A stretch of DNA of 64,000 bases from GCA-2689995 sp964529325 (GCA_964529325.1 CAZGWH010000004.1:1-64000), one strand, 5' to 3'. Numbered from the stretch's first letter, positions 6,872 through 16,346 are shown. Notes: generated from the sequence alone by a model not told the origin. Numbers and translations are program-made.

Positions 6872-7555
6872 ATGTCAAAAAATAATGAAATAGCATGGCT
6901 AGTATCTTATGGAGATACAATTACTTTATTAATTTGTTTGCTCATTACAATTGTAGTGGTATTACAAGGACAATCAGAAGAAGATATTGAATGGGTGGCT
7001 GATCAAGTTAATGAAATATCTAAGACCTTTAATAAATCTTATCCTGACACAAATTTATTAAGAATTTATTCAAGGGCAAGTAGTTTTAAAATTACGCTTT
7101 CTGAAGATTTATTTCTACCATGTAAAGATAATATAACTCAGGAAGTAAAACCAATAATTATGCAATTAGGAAAAGATTTATTACAACAAATGCATAATTT
7201 GACATTTTTAGAAAAACCAAGTTTTATTGACGATTCATTATATTTAGAAATTTCAATTGAAGGGCATACTGATAATATTCCTTTACCAAAAGGATGTGGA
7301 GATTTTGAAAATAATTGGCAATTATCTTCCGCTCGTGCCTATGAGACGATGAAAGTAATTACAGAAAATAAATATATTGATAATAACTTAAAACAATATT
7401 TTGATTCCATTTCAATTAGAGGTTATGCAGATTCTCAACCAAATTGCACAAATGAAACAGCAGATGGACGAGCATGTAATAGACGAATTGAAATAATATT
7501 TATAGCTTATTTAATGGGTGGTGGAACTTATTACTCAGATTCTACTGACAATTAA
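6872..7555 (+). CDS. MotB-like stator protein 2
   Basis: The protein has 227 residues. The N-terminal helix AWLVSYGDTITLLICLL carries Asp15 at the ion-binding place, and a periplasmic OmpA-like domain holds IEGHTDNIP and RRIEIIFI. It differs strongly from the preceding MotB-like protein in helix and linker, and lacks the C-terminal cysteine motif. Extra cysteines within the OmpA domain (GCGDF, NCTNET, RACNRR) could form disulfides. One MotA with two MotB-like proteins in a row suggests either a mixed stator or two stator types sharing one channel. The 3' end overlaps the convergent nfeD gene by 21 nt. Confidence 0.85.
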   Translation: MSKNNEIAWLVSYGDTITLLICLLITIVVVLQGQSEEDIEWVADQVNEISKTFNKSYPDTNLLRIYSRASSFKITLSEDLFLPCKDNITQEVKPIIMQLGKDLLQQMHNLTFLEKPSFIDDSLYLEISIEGHTDNIPLPKGCGDFENNWQLSSARAYETMKVITENKYIDNNLKQYFDSISIRGYADSQPNCTNETADGRACNRRIEIIFIAYLMGGGTYYSDSTDN

Positions 7556-8905
7556 TTCATTTTCTTCTATTTTATTTACGACTACATTTTCTCCCATTTC
7601 GATAAATTCACCACTGGATCTACTGTGAAATTCTTTATCATTTATGATTATAATTCCAACAGGTCTCAATGCTGTTTTTGTAATTCCTGATTCACCAATA
7701 TATTTTTCAAAACCAACTGAAATTGAATATCCGTCTGATTTTTTTTGAGATTGAATTGGAATTATATTTTTCATAAACTTGGTTTTAATTACATATTTAA
7801 AAAATAAATAAATTGCAATCACTGTTGTAATTATACCAATATTTAATCCCCAAAAGGCAGTTTGATAATCATTGCTTAATGGGTAATCTCCTAAAAGCAT
7901 TAAAAATAAGCCATATAGCATTACTAAAATCCCACTTATACCTGAAATACCAAATCCAGGGAATATAAAAATTTCAGATAAAATGAGTAAAAACCCTATT
8001 CCTAATATTAGAATTTCAGTCATATCAGCTAAACCAACTAACAAATGAGAACCAAAAAACAATCCTAAACAAATAACTCCTGCAATTCCAGGCACACCAA
8101 ATCCAGGTGATTTTATTTCAAACATTAACCCTAAAAAACCTAGACTCATTAATAAAGGTGCAACGGTTGGCGAGGTAAAAAAACGAACAAAGTTTTCTGA
8201 CCAATTTGGTATTTTTTCAATAATTTCAATATTTGATAATTCTAATTTTTCAATAATTTCATCTACTGAGTTTAATTCATTTTGAGCAATACCTAATAAT
8301 ACTGCATGTTGAGTAGATAATGTTATTAATTTATTTTCTTTAAACCCACTTATATCTTTTGATGTTAATGTATCTTCATTAATTGTCAAATGGTATTCTA
8401 ATTCTAATTCTTCATCAACCATCGCTGATGCAATTTCTCTTGAACGATTGGTCGCATCTGCCGTTGAAGCCATTTCTTCTCGCATATAAGAAATTACTTT
8501 TTCTGAAGTTTTTTTACCACTACCATCTACAGCAGTAGCCGCACCAATTGTACCACCACTCGCCATATAAATAGAATCACACGAAAGTGAAATAAGAGCC
8601 CCAGCAGAAATTGCTCTTTTATTAATAAATGCAATCGTTGGAATTTTACTATTTAATATTGCATCTTTAATTTTAGTTGCGGCATCTATTCTGCCCCCAA
8701 AGGTGTCGATTGTAAAAATGATATATTTTGCATCTTCATTTTCAGCTTCAGATATTACCCTTTCCAAAAAGTAAGGTAATCCCATGTCGATATCGCCTTT
8801 TATTGGAATTGAATATATTTTTTCTTGCCCCAAAAGAAACATGGACATAAAAAATGTAATTAAAATAAATATAATTTTTGAGTAATTTGAGTGTAAGTAG
8901 TTCAT
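7535..8905 (-). CDS. NfeD-family membrane serine protease (ClpP-class, long form)
   Basis: The 456 residues fit the full-length NfeD form: signal peptide or first membrane helix (about 8-26), a ClpP/crotonase-type periplasmic protease domain with FTIDTFGG and catalytic Ser100 in AISAGAL, probable general-base Lys near 132-136, four or five membrane helices (about 240-375), and a C-terminal NfeD OB-fold (ALRPVGIIIINDKEFHSRS onward). Family members cleave membrane-associated proteins and usually pair with a flotillin or stomatin gene; here the FloA gene is on the same strand at 897-1880 but not adjacent. The gene stands alone, convergent with the stator operon and divergent from the lipid A acyltransferase operon. 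Confidence 0.92.
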   Translation of the reverse strand: MNYLHSNYSKIIFILITFFMSMFLLGQEKIYSIPIKGDIDMGLPYFLERVISEAENEDAKYIIFTIDTFGGRIDAATKIKDAILNSKIPTIAFINKRAISAGALISLSCDSIYMASGGTIGAATAVDGSGKKTSEKVISYMREEMASTADATNRSREIASAMVDEELELEYHLTINEDTLTSKDISGFKENKLITLSTQHAVLLGIAQNELNSVDEIIEKLELSNIEIIEKIPNWSENFVRFFTSPTVAPLLMSLGFLGLMFEIKSPGFGVPGIAGVICLGLFFGSHLLVGLADMTEILILGIGFLLILSEIFIFPGFGISGISGILVMLYGLFLMLLGDYPLSNDYQTAFWGLNIGIITTVIAIYLFFKYVIKTKFMKNIIPIQSQKKSDGYSISVGFEKYIGESGITKTALRPVGIIIINDKEFHSRSSGEFIEMGENVVVNKIEENELIVSRI

Positions 8906-8987
8906 AAATTTATTATCTAATATTCTTTAATTTAACCTACTTGAATTTAAGATATTTTTTGAATACTAAAACTATAAAAAACTGGCG

Positions 8988-9878
8988 ATGAAACTTACTT
9001 TATTAGAAAAATCGACCTATTATTCGTTAACTTTAATTTCAATCATAATTAAAATTCTACCGCGTTACATTTCAAAAATTTTAGGAATGGTGCTCGGTGA
9101 CTTTATGAGAGTAATCATACCTATCCGTAAAAAAGTAGCAATTCAGAATTTGAAAATTGCATTTCCTCAAAAATTAGATGTTGAAATTAATAGAATCATT
9201 AAACAGTGTTATCGACATTTTGGAATTATTTTCATTGATTTATTTAGAAATTCAACATTAAATCAAGAAAAATTAAATAATTTGGTAATAATTTCTAAAT
9301 TAGATTTAGAAGTGTTAAGGGAGAATAATGGAGGAATAATTGTCACCGGCCATATTGGGAATTGGGAATTATTTTTACCAATATTTGGTTTGAATGATAT
9401 TCCTTTTTTTGCTATTGCTCAGTATCAACGAAATAAAGGAGCTCAAAAGTTTTTTAAGAAAATGCGTGAAAAACATAATAGTAAAACAATCTTAAAGGGG
9501 ATATCAAGTAAAGAGCTTATTTCAATTATTAATAATAATGGATATTTAGGGCTTGCAAGTGATCAAAATGCGGGGAAAAAGGGAATAATGATTCCTTTTT
9601 TTGGAAAAAATACATCTGTTCCAAAAGGTGCAGGTATATTTCATATAAAAACAAAGTGTCCAATTTTTATTTGCTATTGTATTGCAGATCGTAATTATAA
9701 TTATAAATTTATTATGAACAAATTAATCACAGATAATTTAATTGAAAATACGAATGATAAATTATTTGATATTAGCCGAATTATTTCAGAAGATTTAGAA
9801 AAAATAGTAACACTTTATCCAGAACAATATTTTTGGTTTCATCGTAAATGGCCAAAGAAAATTTATAAAACAAAATGA
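8988..9878 (+). CDS. Lipid A biosynthesis acyltransferase (LpxL/HtrB family)
   Basis: The protein has 296 residues with an N-terminal membrane anchor. The catalytic HX4E motif is H122IGNWE127, followed by SDQNAGKKGIMIPFFG and VPKGAG, which match LpxL-type late acyltransferases. These add a secondary acyl chain to Kdo-lipid A or a related lipid at the inner face of the cytoplasmic membrane. Its presence with MsbA two genes later supports an LPS-type outer membrane. It starts a ten-kilobase plus-strand operon and overlaps the next gene by 4 nt. Whether it acts as LpxL or LpxM, and on which acyl donor, cannot be told. Confidence 0.9.
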   Translation: MKLTLLEKSTYYSLTLISIIIKILPRYISKILGMVLGDFMRVIIPIRKKVAIQNLKIAFPQKLDVEINRIIKQCYRHFGIIFIDLFRNSTLNQEKLNNLVIISKLDLEVLRENNGGIIVTGHIGNWELFLPIFGLNDIPFFAIAQYQRNKGAQKFFKKMREKHNSKTILKGISSKELISIINNNGYLGLASDQNAGKKGIMIPFFGKNTSVPKGAGIFHIKTKCPIFICYCIADRNYNYKFIMNKLITDNLIENTNDKLFDISRIISEDLEKIVTLYPEQYFWFHRKWPKKIYKTK

Positions 9879-10444
9879 TCGTAAAAAATAACTCAATAGA
9901 ATTCGCCATTAATTTAATTAAAAATGGAGAAATAATAATTATTCCAACAGATACATTATATGGGTTTAGTTTTGATGCTTATAATCCTAGGATTATTAAG
10001 AAATTTAATAAATTTAAAAATAGAAATTCACCGTTGAGTATTATTGTTGATTCAATAAATATGGCAAAAAAATATGCAAATTCTAAAGAAGTAGATAAAG
10101 TTCAACATTTTTTACCTGGACCGTTTACATTTTTATTTTCTAAAATTGAAAGTTCATTACCACCATTAATAACTCAAAATAGTGATAAAATCGGAATTCG
10201 AATTCCCAATAATAAACTCTGTATTGAAATTGTTAAAAAATTAAATCGACCAATTGTAACTACAAGTGTAAATTTTCATGGTTCTCAATCAATTAATAAA
10301 ATTAAAAATATTGAGAATACTTTCCCGCAATTTAATATTTTTAAGGGCATGGAAAATTTAAAATCAAAAGGTTCAACAATAGTTGATATGACATTAAACT
10401 CACCTGAAATTATTAGACAAGGTGATAGAGTATTTAGTTTATGA
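9875..10444 (+). CDS. tsaC: Threonylcarbamoyl-AMP synthase (TsaC/Sua5/YwlC family)
   Basis: The 189 residues are near the usual short TsaC length. The nucleotide-binding start IIIPTDTLYGFSFDA (about residues 21-35), the KIGIRIPNN motif, and RPIVTTSVNFHG match the YrdC domain. The enzyme makes threonylcarbamoyl-AMP from Thr, bicarbonate and ATP for the t6A37 modification of tRNA. No C-terminal Sua5 domain is present. It is wedged between two lipid A genes by 4-nt overlaps on both sides; this looks like operon packing rather than a functional link. Confidence 0.92.
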   Translation: MIVKNNSIEFAINLIKNGEIIIIPTDTLYGFSFDAYNPRIIKKFNKFKNRNSPLSIIVDSINMAKKYANSKEVDKVQHFLPGPFTFLFSKIESSLPPLITQNSDKIGIRIPNNKLCIEIVKKLNRPIVTTSVNFHGSQSINKIKNIENTFPQFNIFKGMENLKSKGSTIVDMTLNSPEIIRQGDRVFSL

Positions 10445-12255
10445 ATATTTACTCGAGAATATTAAACTTTGTAAAGCCGTATAAATTTATGGTTTTCGTT
10501 TCGTTAATATCTTCATTTTTATTTGTATTAATGAATGCATTTTCATTGTGGATGGTGAGTTCATTAATTACAACAATTATGTTACCAAATAATGTAAATG
10601 AAAAGACTGAAGTTATTAATAACGGAGTTTATTATAAACTAGAATTTTTTGCACAAAATTTAATTGGCCATGGTTCTCAAATTGAACAATTAAAAATGCT
10701 ATGTATTTTATTATTTGGTAGTTTCTTACTTAAAAACATTTTTTATTATATCAATAATATTTCTTTAGCATTTGTTAAAAATAGGTTGATTACTGATATT
10801 AGAGATAATTTATTTGAACATTTGCAAAAACTTTCAATTTCATTCTTTCAAAAAAGTAAAACAGGTGAAATATCAACAATTTTATTAAAAGATGTATCTG
10901 CAATGCGTGTTGCATTTACAGAAACTATTCAACATCTAATTAATGAACCAATTAGCATAATAATTTTTGTGAGTATGTTATTTATTATTAGTCCCAAACT
11001 TGCTTTAATTACATTTTTAGGTATTCCTATTTCGGCATTTTTAATTGTTAAATTAGGTCAAAGTATTCGTCGTAAAGCAAAACGATCCAGTAAGCAAATT
11101 GCAGGAGTCACAAATGTATTATTAGAAACTTTAAATGGAATTCGAATTGTAAAAGCATTTGCTATGGAGAAGTTTGAGATTTTAAAATTTAAAACTGAAA
11201 ACCAAAAATATTTTAATTTAATATTTAAACAGGATAAAATAAAATTTTTAACTGCACCTACTAACGATTTGATTGGTGTAGCAATTGGAGTTTCATTACT
11301 TTGGATTGGAGGTCAAGAAGTGCTTATTTCAAAGTCATTAGAGCCTGATGGATTTATTCGATTTATATTTTATTTATTTGGAATGATGCAACCAGCGAGA
11401 AAATTAGGTGGAGTTAACGCAAAAATTCAGACAGGAATTGCATCAGCGGAAAGAGTATTTTCAATTATTGATACCTGTCCAGAAATTATTGAAAAGAAAG
11501 ATGCAAAGTTAATTACAATATTTAATGAATCAATAAAATTTAATAATGTATTTTTTTCATATTCTTTAAATGATGGTACCGTTTTAAAAAATATTGATAT
11601 TGAAATTAAAAAGGGGCAAACGGTTGCATTAGTCGGAAAAAGTGGAGCCGGAAAATCTACTTTTGTTGACTTGGTATTAAGATTTTATGACCCTTTAAAA
11701 GGGAGTATTACAATAGATGGAATTGATTTAAAAAACATTCAAATGGATTCATTAAGACAGAAAATAGGATATGTAACACAGGAAACAATATTGTTTAATG
11801 ATTCTATTGGTAATAATATTCGCTATGGAAAACCGGATGCAACTTTATCAGAAATTGAAAATGCCTCTACACTTGCAAACGCTCATAAGTTCATAATTGA
11901 ATTTCCTAATGCTTATGAAACAGAAATAGGTGAAAAAGGGGCTCGACTTTCTGGAGGTCAAAGACAACGGATTTCAATCGCTCGAGCAATTCTTAAAAAC
12001 CCAGAGATATTAATTTTAGATGAAGCAACTTCCTCATTAGATAGTGAATCTGAAGCGAAAGTTCAGAAAGCAGTAGATCAATTAATTAATAATCGTACAG
12101 TAATTGTCGTAGCACATCGATTATCAACGATTATTAATGCGGATAAAATTTTAGTATTTGATGGTGGTTGTATTATTGATTCAGGGAAACATACCGATTT
12201 GATTCAAAAAGATGGAATTTATAAACAACTATTTGAAATTCAATTTTCAAAATAA
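10441..12255 (+). CDS. msbA: ABC transporter, MsbA-like lipid flippase (fused membrane and ATPase domains)
   Basis: The 604-residue half-transporter has six membrane helices (about 1-340) and an ATPase domain with Walker A GKSGAGKST (399-407), signature LSGGQRQR (503-510), Walker B ILILDEATS and the AHRLST switch. MsbA flips core-lipid A across the inner membrane; placement next to an LpxL-type gene and a glycan operon supports this over a drug exporter. Sequence alone cannot exclude an exporter of another lipid-linked glycan. It overlaps the upstream gene by 4 nt and ends one base before the next ATG. Confidence 0.88.
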   Translation: MNIYSRILNFVKPYKFMVFVSLISSFLFVLMNAFSLWMVSSLITTIMLPNNVNEKTEVINNGVYYKLEFFAQNLIGHGSQIEQLKMLCILLFGSFLLKNIFYYINNISLAFVKNRLITDIRDNLFEHLQKLSISFFQKSKTGEISTILLKDVSAMRVAFTETIQHLINEPISIIIFVSMLFIISPKLALITFLGIPISAFLIVKLGQSIRRKAKRSSKQIAGVTNVLLETLNGIRIVKAFAMEKFEILKFKTENQKYFNLIFKQDKIKFLTAPTNDLIGVAIGVSLLWIGGQEVLISKSLEPDGFIRFIFYLFGMMQPARKLGGVNAKIQTGIASAERVFSIIDTCPEIIEKKDAKLITIFNESIKFNNVFFSYSLNDGTVLKNIDIEIKKGQTVALVGKSGAGKSTFVDLVLRFYDPLKGSITIDGIDLKNIQMDSLRQKIGYVTQETILFNDSIGNNIRYGKPDATLSEIENASTLANAHKFIIEFPNAYETEIGEKGARLSGGQRQRISIARAILKNPEILILDEATSSLDSESEAKVQKAVDQLINNRTVIVVAHRLSTIINADKILVFDGGCIIDSGKHTDLIQKDGIYKQLFEIQFSK

Positions 12256-12256
12256 A

Positions 12257-13321
12257 ATGTTGAATAGAATAGATTTTGTTTGGTCAACTATTAAGGGTTA
12301 TTCTAGCCTTTATCCACTTTATAATTATATGAAAACAAATGGTATACATGTCTCAATAAATAAAGTGTATAAACTAGGTTTAAGAAATAGAAAACTTGTA
12401 AAGAATTTATCTAAACTCATTATTATTGCTTATGATCAACCATTAGTTCGATTAGAAAAATCAGGTTGGGATGGCGAATTTATTTACATTGAGCATGGTT
12501 TGAGTCCAATGAAATATTATACCTATAAATATGATTTTTTTCACCGAGCAACATTATTATTTTATCCTGGCGAAGTTTTTAAACGAAAAATGGAAAAAAT
12601 AAATCCAAAGTTTAAAAATGGTTTGTTAGGTGGGTATCCCAAAATTGATTCATTATTAAAAATAAAAATTAATAAAACAGAATTATGTCAAAAACATAAT
12701 TTAGATGAATCAAAACCAATTATTTTATTTGCTCCATCCTGGGGAGGAAAGAGAAATAAAAATGCAGGTATTCATAATGCCAAATACTTACAAAATATTA
12801 AAAATTTAATTATTATACCACATTCAGCAGATTATAAATTAGCAAAAAAATATAATGCAATTGTACCAAACGAAGGCAGAATAAATGATTTTTTACAATT
12901 ATCGGACATTGTAATTAGTGATGTTTCATCTGTATTAGCAGAAGCGAGTATTATTGGAAAAAAGGTAATCCAATTAATTTTACCTTCATACCCAGGATGC
13001 TTCCCAGAGAAAGATAAGCGAAAAGATGGTATTTGGATCTCGGATGAAGTAATTAAATATGAGGAGAAAAATACCAATAGAATTGAAAGGCCATTTAAAA
13101 TTCCGTATTTAGAAGAAGATTGGGATTTTGGAAATTCATCTATGCCTGAAAATTTAGAAAAAACAATCGATTCTACAATAAATTCAATTAATGAATCACG
13201 ACCATTACAACAAAAATGGAAAGAACAAAGTTGTTATAAACCGGATGGGAAAACTTCTGAAAGAATGACCAAAATAATTACTCATTTTATTGAAACAGGT
13301 GAAAGGATTCAAGTAAGATAA
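12257..13321 (+). CDS. CDP-glycerol:glycerophosphotransferase-like enzyme (TagB/TagF family)
   Basis: The protein has 354 residues from ATG 12257, chosen because it lies one base after the msbA stop; a longer frame begins at 12212 inside msbA. Family landmarks are YIEHGLSPMK (HG motif, about residues 76-85) and ISDVSSVLAEASIIGKK (about 219-235), both at active-site positions of the GT-B-fold polymer phosphate transferases. These move glycerol- or ribitol-phosphate from a CDP-activated donor to a glycan or lipid. The next gene is an IspD/TarI-type cytidylyltransferase that could make such a donor. No membrane helix is seen. The exact acceptor is unknown. Confidence 0.75.
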   Translation: MLNRIDFVWSTIKGYSSLYPLYNYMKTNGIHVSINKVYKLGLRNRKLVKNLSKLIIIAYDQPLVRLEKSGWDGEFIYIEHGLSPMKYYTYKYDFFHRATLLFYPGEVFKRKMEKINPKFKNGLLGGYPKIDSLLKIKINKTELCQKHNLDESKPIILFAPSWGGKRNKNAGIHNAKYLQNIKNLIIIPHSADYKLAKKYNAIVPNEGRINDFLQLSDIVISDVSSVLAEASIIGKKVIQLILPSYPGCFPEKDKRKDGIWISDEVIKYEEKNTNRIERPFKIPYLEEDWDFGNSSMPENLEKTIDSTINSINESRPLQQKWKEQSCYKPDGKTSERMTKIITHFIETGERIQVR

Positions 13322-13974
13322 TGATTTCAGTTATTATTTTGGCAGGTGGTACTGGTCAACGATTTGGTGGTGATATTCCTAAACAATTTATTAAATTATC
13401 GGAAAAAAGATTAATTGATTACTCAATTCAAACTTTTACCCAAGAAAAGAAGATAGATGAAATTATATTGGTTGTGCCCACAGAATGGTCTAGCTTGTTA
13501 AAAAAAGAATATCCACAATTAAAAATTGTTCTTGGAGGAAATTCAAGAAAAGAATCCTCATATATTGGATTGAAAGCGTGTAATGAAAATACTCAAAAAG
13601 TATTAATTCATGATGGAGCTAGGCCTTTTATAAATTCAAGAATTATTAATGATTGTATAGCTGAATTAGAAAATAGTAAAGCGGTTGCGACTGCTATACC
13701 AATAATTGATACAGTGGTTGAAGTTGAGAATAATATTATTAAATCCATGTTAAATCGCTCTAAAATATGGGCTGAGCAAACACCCCAAGGTTTTGATTAT
13801 AATTTGATATTAAAGGCTCATGAGAATTATCATGGTGAAGTAACTGATGATATTCGATTAATAATTGATGAAAATATACAAGTTAAAATAATAATGGGTG
13901 ATGAAAATAATTTTAAAGTCACAACTAAAAATGATTTATTAGTTGCAGAATCAAAATTAGGAAATAAAAAATGA
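13321..13974 (+). CDS. ispD: IspD/TarI-type cytidylyltransferase
   Basis: The 217-residue protein starts with the nucleotide-binding loop LAGGTGQRFGGDIPKQF (about residues 7-23), followed by LIHDGARPFI and WAEQTPQGF, which match 2-C-methyl-D-erythritol 4-phosphate cytidylyltransferase of the MEP isoprenoid pathway. The close relatives TarI/Bcs1 make CDP-ribitol by the same chemistry, and the gene follows a CDP-glycerol-type transferase by a one-base overlap, so a wall- or capsule-related role is also possible. HDGARPF favours IspD over the HDAVRPF usual for TarI. No other MEP gene lies in the window. Confidence 0.78.
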   Translation: MISVIILAGGTGQRFGGDIPKQFIKLSEKRLIDYSIQTFTQEKKIDEIILVVPTEWSSLLKKEYPQLKIVLGGNSRKESSYIGLKACNENTQKVLIHDGARPFINSRIINDCIAELENSKAVATAIPIIDTVVEVENNIIKSMLNRSKIWAEQTPQGFDYNLILKAHENYHGEVTDDIRLIIDENIQVKIIMGDENNFKVTTKNDLLVAESKLGNKK

Positions 13975-14651
13975 AAGTAATTATATTGGCTGCAGGGATT
14001 GGTTCTAGGTTAGGAAATCCTAAACCAAAACCACTAACTCCCCTCTCAAATGGTGAAACTATTTTAGAGCGTCAGATAAAAAATATTACTAAATTTTTAT
14101 CAATCGATGATATATATGTTGTTGTTGGATTTAAAAAAGATATTATTATGGAAGAATTCCCAGAAGTCTCTTATGTGTTTAATAATATTTATGATCAAAC
14201 AAATACATCAAAAAGCTTAATGCAGGGATTGAAAAAAACGATTGGACATGATGTTTTATGGATGAATGGAGATGTTGTTTTTGATCAAGATGTCGTAAAA
14301 CGAGTTATGGAGTTTAAAGGATCTTGTATGGCGGTAAATACAATGTCCGTAGGTGAAGAAGAAGTTAAATATAATATAAATAAAAGTGGGTCTATTAAAG
14401 AAGTTTCTAAAATAGTATTAGAACCATTAGGTGAATCTGTTGGTGTAAATAAAATGATTGCAAGCGACATCCCTGATTTTATTAAAATGTTGGATAAATG
14501 TAATAATGATGATTATTTTGAAAAAGGTATTGAATTTGCAATTGAAAAAGGGTTTGTAATTTATCCTGTTGATGTATCAGATAAGCTATGTATTGAAGTT
14601 GATTTTAAAGAAGATTTAGAGAGTGCAAATAGGCAGTTACTACGAAAATGA
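13971..14651 (+). CDS. Nucleotidyltransferase, LicC-like (phosphocholine cytidylyltransferase type)
   Basis: The protein has 226 residues. The N-terminal ILAAGIGSRLGN loop with KPKPLTPL, and VLWMNGDVVFD as the metal-binding acidic site, define a GT-A-like nucleotidyltransferase. The layout NNIYDQTNTSKSL is close to that of LicC and related phosphocholine or small-sugar-phosphate cytidylyltransferases. The next gene is a LicD protein, and licC-licD pairing is the known phosphocholine route, supplying CDP-choline and then transferring phosphocholine to a glycan. It overlaps genes on both sides by 4 nt. A sugar-1-phosphate substrate is the main alternative. Confidence 0.75.
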   Translation: MKVIILAAGIGSRLGNPKPKPLTPLSNGETILERQIKNITKFLSIDDIYVVVGFKKDIIMEEFPEVSYVFNNIYDQTNTSKSLMQGLKKTIGHDVLWMNGDVVFDQDVVKRVMEFKGSCMAVNTMSVGEEEVKYNINKSGSIKEVSKIVLEPLGESVGVNKMIASDIPDFIKMLDKCNNDDYFEKGIEFAIEKGFVIYPVDVSDKLCIEVDFKEDLESANRQLLRK

Positions 14652-15733
14652 AATCTTATTATAAAATAATTATTAAAACTTTAAATAATATAAAAATTGA
14701 TTATTTTTTAGGTGCAGACTCCCTTGTAGGGTTCTCTGAAGGTAATATATTTAAATATTCAACAAGTATTCATTTATATCTTTTACCTATTAAACCCATT
14801 AAATTTATTCAATTATTTTTTATTTTATTATTTAATAAAATAATTATTAAGCCTAAAAAACATGGAATAAAGAGATTTTATAAACTTAGATTCAAACAAA
14901 ATTTAATTAAAAAAGATTCAGATTTTCTTAGATTATCAAAATTATATTCTCAAGGTAATAAATATCTAATGCATTTAGGAGGAAAAGATATCTATTTTGA
15001 GAAAAGTGATACTATAAATGAAAGGGTAATTATTGAAGATACAAATATTAAAGTACCAATTAACTATTTAAAATTTGTTGAAAAATATAAATTAGATTTA
15101 TTATCTGCATTTTACAAACAGCATTCGGTTTCATTTGATTCTCAATCAGAAAAAAAGGCGATAGATTTACTTTATTCAGTTAATAAAATATTAAAAAAAT
15201 CAAAAGTATCTTATTGGATAGAAGGCGGAACGTTACTTGGTGCAATTAGAGATAAGAAATTAATTCCGTGGGACCATGACTTAGATTTGGGTGTAAAATT
15301 TATTAATCAAATTCAAATGGCTAATTTAATAAAAGATTTAAAAAAAGAATTTTATGTGAGTGTTAAAAAATTTCAAGAAAAAAAGGATTTATGGATTTTG
15401 GGAGATTACCGTGTTATTAAAATTTATCCTCGAAAAAATATCTTTTTTAAGTCTGATTTATGTTTAGATTTATTTGTTTACTATCTGGATAAACTTGACG
15501 AATCTAAAGAAGAAGTGTATAAATATGTAGTTTGGGATAGAAATGCATATCATAAAAAGGAGTTTTTTGATACGATTGAGCAAATTGAATTTTATGGTAA
15601 AAAAATTCCTGTTCCTTCAAACCCAGAAAAGTTCTTGGAAGTAAAATATGGTTCAAATTGGAAAACACCTGTTAAAGAATGGAATGTAGCTCTTGATGAT
15701 GGCTCAATTGTAGGTAATACTATTGCAACTTAA
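14648..15733 (+). CDS. LicD-family phosphotransferase
   Basis: The protein has 361 residues. The C-terminal half carries the LicD signature EGGTLLGAIRDKKLIPWD followed by HDLDLG (about residues 191-213), the metal-binding nucleotidyltransferase-fold site. LicD proteins attach phosphocholine or a related phospho-alcohol to cell-surface glycans. The N-terminal 150 residues, with LLPIKPIKFIQLFFILLFN, are Lys/Ile-rich and do not match a domain I recognise. It overlaps the LicC-like gene by 4 nt and the next gene by 11 nt, which supports a joint role in decorating the glycan made by this operon. Confidence 0.82.
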   Translation: MKSYYKIIIKTLNNIKIDYFLGADSLVGFSEGNIFKYSTSIHLYLLPIKPIKFIQLFFILLFNKIIIKPKKHGIKRFYKLRFKQNLIKKDSDFLRLSKLYSQGNKYLMHLGGKDIYFEKSDTINERVIIEDTNIKVPINYLKFVEKYKLDLLSAFYKQHSVSFDSQSEKKAIDLLYSVNKILKKSKVSYWIEGGTLLGAIRDKKLIPWDHDLDLGVKFINQIQMANLIKDLKKEFYVSVKKFQEKKDLWILGDYRVIKIYPRKNIFFKSDLCLDLFVYYLDKLDESKEEVYKYVVWDRNAYHKKEFFDTIEQIEFYGKKIPVPSNPEKFLEVKYGSNWKTPVKEWNVALDDGSIVGNTIAT

Positions 15734-16346
15734 TGATTGTATTTATAAAAATTCAATCCTCATTGTTGCGAATGGACCATCTACAAAACAATTTAAATAT
15801 GGAAATTATATCAACCAATTTCCAGTTGTTGCACGCATAAATAATTTTGTTATTGATGGCTTTGAAAAAAATATTGGTTCAAAAACAGATGTTTGGTGTA
15901 ACGGTGCAAACCAAAATTTGAATAAAAGAAAAAATATATTTGATAAAATCATAGTATTTATCCCACCTGAAATTTTGAATCGTAAAGGAAATGATATTCA
16001 TTTACGAATTCAAAAACGATTAGGAGTTGATTTTAATTCGTATGATTTAATTTCAGAAAAGGAAATGATTATATTTGAAAATCAATGTGGTTCAGAACGA
16101 TTGACTACTGGAACAAATTCAATTTTGTGGGCAATGACGCAATATGAAAATGTTGTTATTCATGGATTTGATTTTTTTCAAAATGGGAAAGAGCATTATT
16201 TTGATGGTGGAATTAAATCATGGTTATTTAATCAAAATTGGTTTAAAAAAGGGGCAAAACACAATCACAAACAGGAAAAAGAATATATATTAAAATTATT
16301 AAATAATGAAAAAATATTTGATTTAAAAGATTTAATTAATGATTAA
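15723..16346 (+). CDS. Sialyltransferase-like glycosyltransferase (GT42/GT29 type)
   Basis: The protein has 207 residues from TTG 15723, with AGG eight bases upstream and no in-frame ATG nearby. ILIVANGPSTKQF near the N-terminus, VVARINNF, ERLTTGTNSILWAM and HGFDFFQNGKEHYFD (His147) match in order the GNGPS, RCNQF, RITSG and GIDFYQNG landmarks I remember for Campylobacter CstII (GT42), and also resemble sialyl motifs of GT29. A late His-rich element, KHNHKQEKEYILKLL, sits where CstII has its catalytic His. It would move a nonulosonic acid from its CMP donor to a glycan. NeuA and NeuB follow directly, which strongly supports this. It is short compared with CstII. Confidence 0.75.
   Translation: MQLNDCIYKNSILIVANGPSTKQFKYGNYINQFPVVARINNFVIDGFEKNIGSKTDVWCNGANQNLNKRKNIFDKIIVFIPPEILNRKGNDIHLRIQKRLGVDFNSYDLISEKEMIIFENQCGSERLTTGTNSILWAMTQYENVVIHGFDFFQNGKEHYFDGGIKSWLFNQNWFKKGAKHNHKQEKEYILKLLNNEKIFDLKDLIND

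Noticed and set aside
5295..7555. Plain flagellar motAB or a Zorya-type defence operon
   Set aside because: No flagellar gene is present, and there is no ZorC, ZorD or other nuclease/helicase next to it; the genes are kept as a stator of unknown motor.
12212..12256. N-terminal extension of the CDP-glycerol-type transferase into msbA
   Set aside because: The extra 15 residues overlap the msbA coding end, and ATG 12257 lies one base after the stop, matching the spacing of the other operon genes.
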